A stretch of 64,000 bases of DNA from Dyadobacter frigoris (GTDB lineage: Bacteria; Bacteroidota; Bacteroidia; Cytophagales; Spirosomataceae): positions 186,001 through 250,000 of the forward strand of contig NZ_SZVO01000010.1 of NCBI RefSeq assembly GCF_005280585.1, in the 5' to 3' direction. Shown piece after piece: positions 43,314 to 53,000 of this stretch (position 1 is its first letter; each line of letters begins with the position of its first letter). The notes under the pieces are model-generated. The model saw only the letters and a list, made by a program, of their open reading frames with translations. It made no database searches and was not told the DNA's origin. Position numbers and translations under genes: made by a program.

Positions 43314-43449
43314 AGTTAATGATAATTAGCGTATTATTTGGTTTAAGAAGATTTTAAAAAGTTACAAATAAGTTTCCAACCGGACAAAATGTGAACTCCT
43401 TCGGCGATTTTACGCAGCAAATAATCTTAAACCAAACACTTTACCAAAT

Positions 43450-43890
43450 ATGAAAATAGAAAAAGAAGAAACCGAACCTTTTGTCATTGAAAGAACATAC
43501 AATGCCACGGTGGATAAAGTCTGGCAGGCAATTTCTGACAACGGAAAGATGAAACAATGGTATTTTGATATCGAAGATTTCAAGCCGGAAGTTGGTTTTA
43601 AATTTGTCTTTTATGGTGGCAGTGAAGGCAAATCTTTCAAACACCTATGCGTTGTTACGGACGTAATTGAAGATGAGAAACTGGCATACAGCTGGCGTTA
43701 TGACGGGTATCCCGGAAACTCGATTGTGACTATCGAACTTTTTCCCGAAGATGACAAAACCAGATTGAAATTAACGCACGAAGGACTGGAGACTTTCCCG
43801 GCAATTGACGATTTCAAAAAGGAAAATTTTGCCATGGGCTGGACAGAAATCATTGGAAATATCCTGAAAGAGTTTGTTGAAAAACAGTGA
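43450..43890 (+). CDS. SRPBCC (AHSA1-type) domain protein
   Basis: A 146-residue START-like hydrophobic-cavity protein. Landmarks are IERTYNATVDKVWQAISDNGKMKQWYFDIEDF, ITDVIEDEKLAYSWRYDGYPG with the central beta-sheet, and the LTHEGLETFP and GWTEIIGNILKEF end. Proteins of this kind bind small hydrophobic ligands and some are stress-related or act as cyclases, so no reaction can be assigned. It stands alone, followed by a strong terminator shared with the DUF2723 gene. Confidence 0.9.
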   Translation: MKIEKEETEPFVIERTYNATVDKVWQAISDNGKMKQWYFDIEDFKPEVGFKFVFYGGSEGKSFKHLCVVTDVIEDEKLAYSWRYDGYPGNSIVTIELFPEDDKTRLKLTHEGLETFPAIDDFKKENFAMGWTEIIGNILKEFVEKQ

Positions 43891-43897
43891 TATTATT

Positions 43898-43941
43898 AAA
43901 ACTGCCCGTATCAATAAGCTTGTTTAGGTACGGGCAGTTTT
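43898..43941. terminator. Bidirectional terminator between SRPBCC and DUF2723 genes
   Basis: A perfect 13-bp stem AAAACTGCCCGTA / TACGGGCAGTTTT with an 18-nt loop. A/T runs flank both arms. Confidence 0.88.
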
Positions 43942-43960
43942 CACAGAGGGGATTTACATT

Positions 43961-46939
43961 TTACTCTTCTTCTTTACTATATAAATTAAAGGCTAACAGA
44001 TGCTTTCTAAAAAGGGTATCGTATTCCACTGCCGCCGCTTCCTGTTTCGCCTCCCTGCATTCATGCACGATCGTTTGTAAAATATAGAGATCGGTATTGA
44101 TATCGCGGCTTTTCGAAACATCATTCTTTTTAGCAAATTCAAGATTTTCATTTGCCCGCAGAGCCATGGTTTTAGCCGTATCCAAAGCCTTTTTATTTTC
44201 TCCCAATTCAAAAAGTAAACCGATATAGTTTGAAGAAATCTGGTCATAAGGAATACTTTTATCCGGCATCACGGCGAGTGCCTTATTGATCACTTTCCTT
44301 GCCTCTTCTTTTCGGTTTTCTGCAATCAACTGATTCGTCAGACGTAAAAATGCAATTCGCGCGGTTGCAACGGGAGAACCCAGATAAGTCGGATCATAAT
44401 AGGTATTTTCATTGTCCAGTTCGCGCCAAAACATCTTGTTCATCATGTTGTTATACATCACATCCGAGTTCACATACCCATCGGCGGCACCCGGAATACG
44501 CACGGGAAGCAATCTGTACGTGTAACCTTCAAGTTGCATATATTCCTTCAAACCAAGATTATTGGAATTGCCCATGGTACTTGAAAAGTAAACCGGCCTT
44601 TTCCAGTTGTTGCTGGCAATGATGTCAAGCATAACCAGGTCGCTCTTGTACAAATCTTTTTCACCGATTTTCCAGCTCATGGAATCACTCAGCATCGGCA
44701 AAAGATCTTTTTTGATAATGTTCATTTTCGCAACTTCTTTCGTATTTACCGGTAGAAAAAGTATCGAAGAAGGTAAGATCGAGGCCATATCACCACTGGT
44801 CAGCGGCACCTGAATGGCCCGGTTTTGCTGTTGGATGAGTTGCAAATATTCTTTCAGATTAATACCGGATTTCACACCCGGAATTTCATAAAAAGGCAGG
44901 TAATCATTTTTTCCGAATGCATAACTGTTGGTGTCCAGAGAAAGCGGTAAAGCTTCCGACTTATTCATTTTCCTTTTCAGCTGCCTGATATACCAGTCAA
45001 TGCCAAGAAATGTCTGCACACAAACCCGCACATCTGTTCTAAAACCTTCCACTTCCTGAACATACCAGAGCGGAAAAGTATCATTATCACCACCTGTAAA
45101 TAAAATTGCATTTGGCGCACAGGAATTCAGCAGATTTTTGGCAAAATCAACCGAATGATAGCGGTTACTGCGGTTGTGATTATCCCACCCCTGCACAACC
45201 ATAATCGCGGGAATTACAAAACCGAAAGCACTTGCCAGAACAGCTGTTTTTGAAGTATCCCCAACCCATTTCCGCAAACCATCCGCAAGCGCAATAACGC
45301 CAAGCCCTATCCACATACAGAAAATATAAAACGAACCCACATAAATATAGTCACGTTCGCGAGGCTCAACTGGCGGTGAATTAAGATAAATAACAAGTGC
45401 AACACCGGTCAGGATAAACAACAGACCTAGTACCAATAAGTCCTTTTTCCTTTTGAAATAAAGAGCAACCACGCCAGCAAATCCTAAAAGAAGCGGAAGC
45501 ATTAAAAAATTGTTATGCCCCTTATTCTGCGCTATGGAGGAAGGATAGGTTTTGGAAATATCCCAGGGCAGCAGGGTCCCCGCGCCTTCTTCATCACTTT
45601 CGCGGCCAGCAAAATTCCAGAGAAAATACCGCCAGTACATATGCCCCAGCTGATGTGAGAACAGGAATGAAATATTTTGTACCATCGTTGGTTTTTGCCC
45701 TTCTGCCAGTCCGGTCATTTGCTGATAAAGCTGTGGATGACCGGGCTGCGTGCTGTACATGCGGGGAAAAAGCATGCTGCTTCCCGGCTCATAATCATAG
45801 TCATAGCGATGACCCTGGATTACATATTTTCCATCTTTTTTGGAATAAACCGTTGATTCAGGTTTCTGGTTAATCGGTTTTGAAGTAAAAGAAGGCCCAT
45901 ACAAAAGCGGACGACTTCCATATTGTTCTCTTTTTAAGTACGATACAAAACTCAAAACATCGCTTGGATCATTTTCATTTATCGGCGGATTATATTCCGA
46001 ACGCACAAGGACAGTGAGATAAGATGCATAACCCATTAAAACAAAAGCAAATGAAAGCAAGCAAGTATTCAATAGAATTTTTTCTTGTCGATGAGAATAG
46101 CGGATTGCCCAAACCAGAGAACCCAGAAATAATATAACGAAGGCTATAACACCGGATTTATAAGGCAGCCCGAAGGTATTGACAAAAAATATTTCAAATT
46201 TCCCTGCCAATCCGGGAAGTCCGGGAATGATGCCGGAGTTGATAATTGCCAACACGACAAGTCCTCCCGCAAAAGCAATAAGTCCGCCAAAAACTGTGGG
46301 CTTGGGGTATTTTTTGAAATAATAGACCAGCGCCAGTGCCGGAATTGTAACAAGATTTAATAAATGTACACCAATTGAAATTCCGGTTAAGTAAGCAATA
46401 AATATCAGCCAACGGTTTTCCTCGGCAGGATCTTCTATCCTTTCCCATTTAAAAACCGCCCAGATTACAATCGCTGTAAAAAAAGATGACATGGCATAAA
46501 CTTCCGCTTCAACCGCCGAAAACCAGAATGAATCTGACCAGGCATAAGCAAGGGCACCAACAATTCCAGAACCTGCCAAGAGAATGATCTCTCCGGTTGT
46601 TAGATCTTCGTTCTTTTTTCCAAGTAATTTCCCTGCCAACAGCGTGATTGTCCAGAACAGAAAAAGAATGGTAAAAGCGCTGCATAACACCGAAAGCATG
46701 TTCACCCAGAACGCAACTTTGGTAACATCACCCAGCGCTAACATAGAAAAAATTCTACCAATTAGTAGAAAAAACGGAGCTCCTGGCGGATGCGGAACCT
46801 GCAATTTAAAAGCACAGGCAATAAACTCGCCGCAGTCCCAAAAGCTGGCGGTCTGCTCCATCGTCAGCGCGTAAGTCAGAAAGGCAATGGCGAAGACAAT
46901 CCAGCCCGTCAGGTTATTAATCCGGTTAAAAGTTTTCAT
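43961..46939 (-). CDS. DUF2723 multi-pass membrane protein
   Basis: A 992-residue inner-membrane protein. The DUF2723 signature region is near the start: TMEQTASFWDCGEFIACAF and QVPHPPGAPFFLLIGRI (about 28-64). There are ten or more helices through residue 560, then a soluble domain (about 570-950) with TGGDNDTFPLWYVQEVEGFR and YFSSTMGNSN, and a C-terminal helical region. The family is related in fold to protein mannosyltransferase-type enzymes, and Bacteroidota members are linked to O-glycosylation of secreted proteins or polymer export. Assignment to one reaction is not possible here. No partner gene is adjacent. Confidence 0.9.
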   Translation of the reverse strand: MKTFNRINNLTGWIVFAIAFLTYALTMEQTASFWDCGEFIACAFKLQVPHPPGAPFFLLIGRIFSMLALGDVTKVAFWVNMLSVLCSAFTILFLFWTITLLAGKLLGKKNEDLTTGEIILLAGSGIVGALAYAWSDSFWFSAVEAEVYAMSSFFTAIVIWAVFKWERIEDPAEENRWLIFIAYLTGISIGVHLLNLVTIPALALVYYFKKYPKPTVFGGLIAFAGGLVVLAIINSGIIPGLPGLAGKFEIFFVNTFGLPYKSGVIAFVILFLGSLVWAIRYSHRQEKILLNTCLLSFAFVLMGYASYLTVLVRSEYNPPINENDPSDVLSFVSYLKREQYGSRPLLYGPSFTSKPINQKPESTVYSKKDGKYVIQGHRYDYDYEPGSSMLFPRMYSTQPGHPQLYQQMTGLAEGQKPTMVQNISFLFSHQLGHMYWRYFLWNFAGRESDEEGAGTLLPWDISKTYPSSIAQNKGHNNFLMLPLLLGFAGVVALYFKRKKDLLVLGLLFILTGVALVIYLNSPPVEPRERDYIYVGSFYIFCMWIGLGVIALADGLRKWVGDTSKTAVLASAFGFVIPAIMVVQGWDNHNRSNRYHSVDFAKNLLNSCAPNAILFTGGDNDTFPLWYVQEVEGFRTDVRVCVQTFLGIDWYIRQLKRKMNKSEALPLSLDTNSYAFGKNDYLPFYEIPGVKSGINLKEYLQLIQQQNRAIQVPLTSGDMASILPSSILFLPVNTKEVAKMNIIKKDLLPMLSDSMSWKIGEKDLYKSDLVMLDIIASNNWKRPVYFSSTMGNSNNLGLKEYMQLEGYTYRLLPVRIPGAADGYVNSDVMYNNMMNKMFWRELDNENTYYDPTYLGSPVATARIAFLRLTNQLIAENRKEEARKVINKALAVMPDKSIPYDQISSNYIGLLFELGENKKALDTAKTMALRANENLEFAKKNDVSKSRDINTDLYILQTIVHECREAKQEAAAVEYDTLFRKHLLAFNLYSKEEE

Positions 46940-47281
46940 TTTGATCAGTGATGTTTAGACACAGCTTTATCGACGTAAAGTGCTTATAGCAAATCACTTA
47001 TTATCAACACCCTGGTGTTATATAGAATATTTGAATGGGTCAAAACTAGGAAAATCAATACTTTTCCCAGTACCGATTCTTCTTAAAAAAAGTTAACGAA
47101 TGCATGCCTCGATGGCTCTTTAACTTTCTTTAACAACATCCGTGAGATATCAGAACAATGCGAGGCAATTGAGTCAGCGGTTAAACTGATTTTTACATTT
47201 AATCGTTGTTTTCTTAGCCTTGATTTACGGCTCAAAGATTTTTATAAGTAATTTTAAGCCGATTATTAATCATTTAGTTTT
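46940..47281 (-). promoter_or_regulatory. Divergent gap upstream of DUF2723 and the TPR gene
   Basis: A 342-base AT-rich gap. On the minus strand TAGTTTTG at 47041-47048 fits TAnnTTTG and lies about 100 bases upstream of the DUF2723 start. No -33 element at the usual spacing was found, and nothing was recognised for the TPR gene on the plus strand. Confidence 0.4.
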
Positions 47282-48154
47282 ATGCTGGAATTATTGGTTG
47301 TGCTTTCCCTGATTGGCTACATATATTATTTGCGGAATTACGCTGATTTGAGAAGCAAATCGGAGAGAGAAGCTGCTGGTTTGCAGGAAGGAATAAATCT
47401 TTATAACGAATCACAAACTGAAAAAGCTTTTGAATACTTTGACCAGAAAATAAAAGCAAAACCCAAATCCAGTGTAGCCTATCTTTACCGGGCCCTATGT
47501 TATAAAAAATCGGGGAATGTTGCTGCTGCAAAAAACGATTTGATTACAGGCCTGAGTTACGACGGAACGTTGTCGTCCCTTCATTTGGAAAAAGGTAAAA
47601 TTGAATTTGAAAGTCAATTACTCAGAGATGCGCTTGAATCATTTGACAAAGCGGTTTTATATGATGGGGATGAACACGAAGCCACTTATCACTGGCGTGG
47701 TTTGGCCAATCAGGCACTGGGACGGGATGTGGAAGCACAAAAAGATTTTTGGAAAGAAAGTGATATTTTGAAGCAAAAATTGACGACCAAACCCGTCGTA
47801 ACAAAACCGAAAGATCCATTTATTGATAAGCGGCTGGCTATAAATTCAGTCCTGATTATTGCTACCAGTATTCTGGTAATAGTCATTATTAAAAAATCGG
47901 AAGGTATTCATTTACCTTTTTTACTTGCTGTTTTTTCAGCCATATCAATTGGTATTGTTGAACCGGTAAAAGGCTGGATCCTGGCTATTTTCCAATGTAT
48001 TTTATTGGTTGCAGGTTACTTTCTCTTCACTGATCTACCCCAAAATGCCGGTCGTCAGGAAGTTGAAAGTTTCAGTTTATATGGAAGTTGTGTGTTAACT
48101 TTTGCTGGAAGTTTTATCGGAGCATTTTTGAAAAGAGCATTTATTGCTGGTTAA
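47282..48154 (+). CDS. TPR-repeat membrane protein
   Basis: A 290-residue protein. A first helix (about 2-17) may anchor it, and residues about 35-160 form tetratricopeptide-like repeats (EGINLYNESQTEKAFEYFDQKIKAKP, SSVAYLYRALCYKKSG, RDALESFDKAVLYDGDEHEATYHWRGLANQALG). The C-terminal part (about 185-290) has three further helices. TPRs mediate protein-protein contacts; the role is unknown. The next gene, an AraC regulator, starts 15 bases after the stop, so they are likely an operon. Confidence 0.75.
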   Translation: MLELLVVLSLIGYIYYLRNYADLRSKSEREAAGLQEGINLYNESQTEKAFEYFDQKIKAKPKSSVAYLYRALCYKKSGNVAAAKNDLITGLSYDGTLSSLHLEKGKIEFESQLLRDALESFDKAVLYDGDEHEATYHWRGLANQALGRDVEAQKDFWKESDILKQKLTTKPVVTKPKDPFIDKRLAINSVLIIATSILVIVIIKKSEGIHLPFLLAVFSAISIGIVEPVKGWILAIFQCILLVAGYFLFTDLPQNAGRQEVESFSLYGSCVLTFAGSFIGAFLKRAFIAG

Positions 48155-48169
48155 TAATTGAAAATTACA

Positions 48170-49039
48170 ATGGAACAGTCCAACACGATTTCTTTACCTG
48201 TAACGGTTGAAAAAGATATAAAAGATTCATTTTCAGTCAATTTACTGAACAATCAAACGCTGGACTCACCTATTTCAATTCGTTTAAAATACAACCGCAT
48301 TTTTCTAATTAAAGACGGCAGCGGTATACTTTATATTGACGGAGCTGCCTATCCCGTTTCGGGCAGTGAAATATTTTTGCTGGCAAAAGAGCAGATTTTT
48401 TCCTTTTCCAAACATAGTACTCTTTCGGGCTATGAACTTTGTTTTGGCGACTGCTTTTGGGAAAAAACACCGGCGAGTGTCAATAATTGCAAAGCAGTTC
48501 TGTTCAATAATACAGCTGACAATCAGCACATTCCTGTCCCATTCTCCGGATATCAAAATATGGATATGTTGTTTAATACTTTATTTTTGGAACATGAAAG
48601 TGAAGATTATATCAATAAGACCGATGCTATGGCGGCTTATCTGAAAGTAATCATGATTAAAACGGCCAATCTTAACGCTTCATTAACAAAGGCGTATGAC
48701 AATTTTGAAAAACAGATTTACCGGCAGTTTCTGGGATTGGTGCAAAAGCAGTTTCACACCACACATGACGTTTCTGATTTCGCTTCTCAACTGAATATTT
48801 CAACACGAAAACTTTCAGGAATATGTAAGCGGAATAGCAATAAAGGCCCCAAAGATATTATAAGTCTGCAAGTTATAACCGAAGCCAAACGGGCCTTACA
48901 GTTCAGTACCAAGCCGGTTAAGGAAATTGCTTTCGAACTAAACTTTAATTCTCCGGAACAATTCAGCCATTTTTTCAAAAAATATACTAATTTTTCTCCC
49001 CACTTATATCGCCTCGATTTTGTAAAAATTGGCATGTGA
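48170..49039 (+). CDS. AraC-family regulator linked to an HD hydratase gene
   Basis: A 289-residue regulator. The N-terminal cupin part includes ISIRLKYNRIFLIKDGSGILYIDGAAYPVSGSEIFLL. The C-terminal HTH pair has DFASQLNISTRKLSGICKRNSNKGPKDIISL and KPVKEIAFELNFNSPEQFSHFFKKYTNFSPHLYRLDF. A TTG at 48158 is in frame but the ATG at 48170 is preferred. It follows the TPR gene and precedes the cyanamide-hydratase-like gene by 92 bases, where a TAnnTTTG element and a 9-bp palindrome are found. Confidence 0.9.
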   Translation: MEQSNTISLPVTVEKDIKDSFSVNLLNNQTLDSPISIRLKYNRIFLIKDGSGILYIDGAAYPVSGSEIFLLAKEQIFSFSKHSTLSGYELCFGDCFWEKTPASVNNCKAVLFNNTADNQHIPVPFSGYQNMDMLFNTLFLEHESEDYINKTDAMAAYLKVIMIKTANLNASLTKAYDNFEKQIYRQFLGLVQKQFHTTHDVSDFASQLNISTRKLSGICKRNSNKGPKDIISLQVITEAKRALQFSTKPVKEIAFELNFNSPEQFSHFFKKYTNFSPHLYRLDFVKIGM

Positions 49040-49078
49040 TCGACCGGATTTGACATTCCCTGCTGCTGACGGCTTAAC

Positions 49079-49107
49079 TAATTTTGCATATGAAATTCAT
49101 TTCATAT
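49079..49107 (+). promoter_or_regulatory. Promoter -7 element with palindrome upstream of the HD hydratase gene
   Basis: TAATTTTG at 49079-49086 fits the Bacteroidota TAnnTTTG -7 consensus. Directly downstream, ATATGAAAT (49088-49096) and ATTTCATAT (49099-49107) form a perfect palindrome with a 2-bp spacer that could block transcription when bound. A TTTG at 49049 is 26 bp upstream, longer than usual -33 spacing, so the promoter is weakly supported. Confidence 0.5.
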
Positions 49108-49130
49108 AAAATAGTTAAATCATTAATAAT

Positions 49131-49781
49131 ATGTCAGTTAACAAATTAAAATCCGTAGCCGGAATTCAAATTCCCGATAGTGCGATATCAAGCCAGGCAA
49201 CAGAACTTTTACTAGAACACGGTACCGAATTCATTTACAATCATTCCCTTCGTGTTTTTCTTTTTGCATCTTTGAATGGAAAAAGAAATGGATTGTGGTA
49301 CGACGCTGAATTGTTGTACGTAAGTTCCATTTTCCATGATCTCGGTCTGACTTCTCATTACAGCAGTCCGGACAAACGTTTCGAAGTCGACGGAGCTAAC
49401 GCGGCAAGAGATTTTTTGAAAAGTCATGGTTTGCCAAAAGAATCGATACAACTTGTTTGGGACACGATTGCTTTGCATACAACGATTGGCATTGCTGAAC
49501 ATAAAGAACCGGAAGTTGCCCTGATGTATTCCGGCGTTGGGCTGGATGTAATGGGAGAAGGTTATGAGAACCTGAGTAATTCCAATCGTGAGGAAATCAT
49601 ATCGGCATTTCCACGTAACGATTTCAAAAAGAATATTATTCCAACTTTCTTTTCAGGTTTTGAACATAAAACGGAGACAACGTTTGGCAACATAAAAGCC
49701 GATGTTTGCGCGTATATGATTCCAAATTTTCACCGGAAAAACTTCTGCGACTGCATTCTTCACTCGCCATGGAGTGAGTAA
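49131..49781 (+). CDS. Cyanamide-hydratase-like HD-domain protein
   Basis: A 216-residue HD-domain metal enzyme resembling cyanamide hydratases of the Ddi2/Cah type. His38 is in NHSLRVFLFA, the His-Asp pair in SIFHDLGLT (His69, Asp70), with RFEVDGANAARDFL and DTIALHTTIG completing the metal-binding pattern of HD proteins. Cyanamide hydratase turns cyanamide into urea, and some family members act on isonitriles or nucleotides, so the substrate is open. The upstream AraC regulator suggests substrate-induced expression. A hairpin follows the stop. Confidence 0.82.
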   Translation: MSVNKLKSVAGIQIPDSAISSQATELLLEHGTEFIYNHSLRVFLFASLNGKRNGLWYDAELLYVSSIFHDLGLTSHYSSPDKRFEVDGANAARDFLKSHGLPKESIQLVWDTIALHTTIGIAEHKEPEVALMYSGVGLDVMGEGYENLSNSNREEIISAFPRNDFKKNIIPTFFSGFEHKTETTFGNIKADVCAYMIPNFHRKNFCDCILHSPWSE

Positions 49782-49797
49782 AAAACAATTAAATTTT

Positions 49798-49832
49798 GTC
49801 CTGCCGGAAAAATCCAGTGGGACTTTTTTTTT
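49798..49832 (+). terminator. Weak terminator after the HD hydratase gene
   Basis: GTCC ... GGAC and GGA ... TCC form a short interrupted stem ahead of nine T residues. The T-run is good and the stem is weak. Confidence 0.5.
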
Positions 49833-50011
49833 GCATTCGCCCTGAATGTGTTATCCAATCATTTCCTTGACGAACAAATCGTAACATAATCTTCATGGCA
49901 AAATTTGGCCGATATCAGAGGAATAGACAGAATTTTGATCCGTCTTCTTTTAATTGACATACCCTGCTCCTCTGAAATCCTGCATTATTAATCCAACTAA
50001 TTAAAACAAAA

Positions 50012-53000
50012 ATGAAGAGAATTTTTACTGAAGAAAAAGCGGTTTGCGCACGCCGGTTGAAAAAGGCAACCCAACTTGCTTTTTTAATCTGCCTTTTTTC
50101 AATCGCCTTTTTTAAGGAGCTGAAGGCACAAGCCGTTACACAAACCGGGTTTACGTCGGTTATTACTCCACAGTATATGTCAAGCGGCACTGCGACCCGC
50201 CTGCCGGTTATGTTCAGGGCCACAGTAACCGGTTTGACTGCTAGCACAGTTTACAGATATTTTACCGGAGGCGCAATAACCACTGATTTTGGCGGAACAA
50301 ATCCGGGAGCAGGGAACCCGCTTATGATCAGCACAAACGGCACCACTTATACTTACACATCAGGTGCAAGCACGACCACAGCAGGGAATTATGAAACTTT
50401 TACAACAGACGGCAGCGGAAATTACACGGGTTGGTTTGGATTTGTAAATACCGGAAATGCTCGTTTTACTGCTGGAAATGATGTTTATCCTGTTATTGTA
50501 ATCGCGAGTTCAACGGGAACCATATTATTCCGCAATGTCCTGGATACTTCCATTAAAGTTTTGGGATATAGTGCCGCCCCGGCTGCCAATAACGGATCAT
50601 TTCTAAAAGAAACTTCCTCTGCAACGGCTAAAAATCTGGTTGCCATTTATGACAACATTGCCGGAACAGGCAGACCTTTATTTCTTTCACCTGTTGAAGC
50701 AACCGGCGCAACAATTGCAAGTGTGATAACCGGCTATTCAGCTGCGGCCGGAAGCTGGAATGCAATTATTCCAAACATCCTTCCTAACGGAGTAAGGAGA
50801 ATTGAGCAAAGAAGTGTCAACACGGGAAATATTGTTGGTTGTGCAACAGATGATGACGGAGTTTGGGCAACTGGCTCTGTTAATACCGTAAATCCTGCTT
50901 CCGGAACTACGGCGATTACAATTTCAAATACAGATGCGCCTTTAACCTCCTGTGGGCCAACGTTACCAACAGTTACTTTATCGGTAAATCCGACATCTGC
51001 CTCTGAGGCTGGCCAAACGGTGGTTACAGTTACTGCTACTTCTTCTGTTCCGTTAAGTGCGGATCAAACGGTTTCACTTTCGGTAACAGGAACGGGTATT
51101 ACATCTTCAGATTACACTTTAAGCTCATCAACGATAACTATTTTAAGCGGACAAACTTCTGGTACTGCAACCTTTACAATCATTGATGATTCAGAGGACG
51201 AAGGTGCGGAAACTGCTATTTTAACAATCAGCAATCCTTCGTCCGGCCTAACACTGGGTTCTCCTGTTTCCCAAAATATAATAATTACTGACAACGACGG
51301 AGCACCGAATGTCAATGCACCTATACTATTGGCTGATAATGAAACTATCATTGATGCCGAAAAAACTACGTCCTATTTAAACATTCCTGATAACAGCCCT
51401 CCGGCTTTGCCAACAGCTTTTGTCAGTGGCGTTATCAATGATCCGACTGATCCGGCAGCAACACTTGGTCTTGAATTTAATATCAGTGATGTTGAAACGG
51501 CGGCGAATTCACTTGTTGTAACGGTTTCAAGCAGTAATACAATTGTGGTAACCAATGCTAATCTGGTTGTTACGGGAACTGGTAATAGCCGAAATATTAA
51601 AATTATTCCTGTTGGTGTTGGTTACAGTGATATTACAATTACGGTTTCGGATGGTTCTTTAACTGATTCATACACCATTAAATATGCAGCATCAGCCGCA
51701 TCCGGAACGCCTTCAACCACCAGATTCCTTACACAGGTAAGCGACGCTTCCACTGCACAAGCTGTTGACGATAATTACGTTTTGGTCGCAGATGACGAAA
51801 ATCAGGTTTTAAGACTTTACAACAGAACAAATTCCGGCTTACCGGGTAATGGTTTTGATTATACTTCTTCATTGGGCCTTACCGATTTATCAGGAGGACT
51901 ACCTCGTGAAGTTGATATTGAAGCTTCTGTAAAAATTGATAATCGCATATTCTGGCTGGGATCGCATGGAAATTCCTCAGAAGGAAAAAACAGACCTAAT
52001 CGCAGCAGACTTTTTGCGACGGATCTTACCGGAGCAGGCGCATCGGCAACGCTAAGTTATGTAGGAAGATATGATGGATTGAAAACAGATTTATTAGCCT
52101 GGGACACTTCAAACGGAAATGTACTGGGTTTAACTGCAAGCGCAGCAACAGGAAAAATACCGGAAGATCCCGCCCTTGATGGTTTTAATATTGAAGGATT
52201 AACTGTCGCTCCTGACGGAACAACCGGATACATTGCTTTCCGCGGGCCAATAGAGCCGGTATCGAGCCGCAATAGTGCTTTAATTATTCCATGGACTAAC
52301 ATGACGACACTGGTTAGTGGCAATCCAACGGCCGGTCCGGCTACTTTCGGCACTCCTATTCAGTTAGATCTTGGAGGACGCGGGATTCGTGAAATTAAGA
52401 AAAACACTTCCGGAGAATATCTTATCATAGCAGGACCAACTGATGGGGCAACAGGTGTGGCACCAAAGGATTTCAGGTTATATACCTGGACGGGAATTGC
52501 TATCGATGCGCCAGTGTTGCGCTCTGCAAATCTTACTGCATTAAACACAAATGGCAGTTTTGAATCTATTGTTGATCTGCCTGCCAATTTAACAAGTACC
52601 AGCCAGATTCAGCTTTTGGTGGATAATGGTGATGCTGTTTTTTATGGCGATGCAACAGCTGCAAAAGATTTGTCACAAAATAACTTCAAGAAATTCCGTA
52701 GTGAAATTGTCACCCTCGGCACTACGCCTCTGGTTGCTACTTTAATTCACAACATTCAGGGAAGTGGAAGCTCGGCAGCCTTAACAGGAGTGCAAACTAT
52801 TGAAGGAATTGTCACCCGCACATTTTTGGGTACAAATGGTCTTAGCGGATTTTATGTTCAGGAAGAAGATTCCGACGCTGACGCAGATCCTGTAACATCC
52901 GAAGGGATTTTCGTGTATAATTTAGCTGCCGATCCAACTGGACTTGTTACACCTGCCGAAGGCGACAAAGTCAATATCACAGGAACGGTTACCGACTTTG

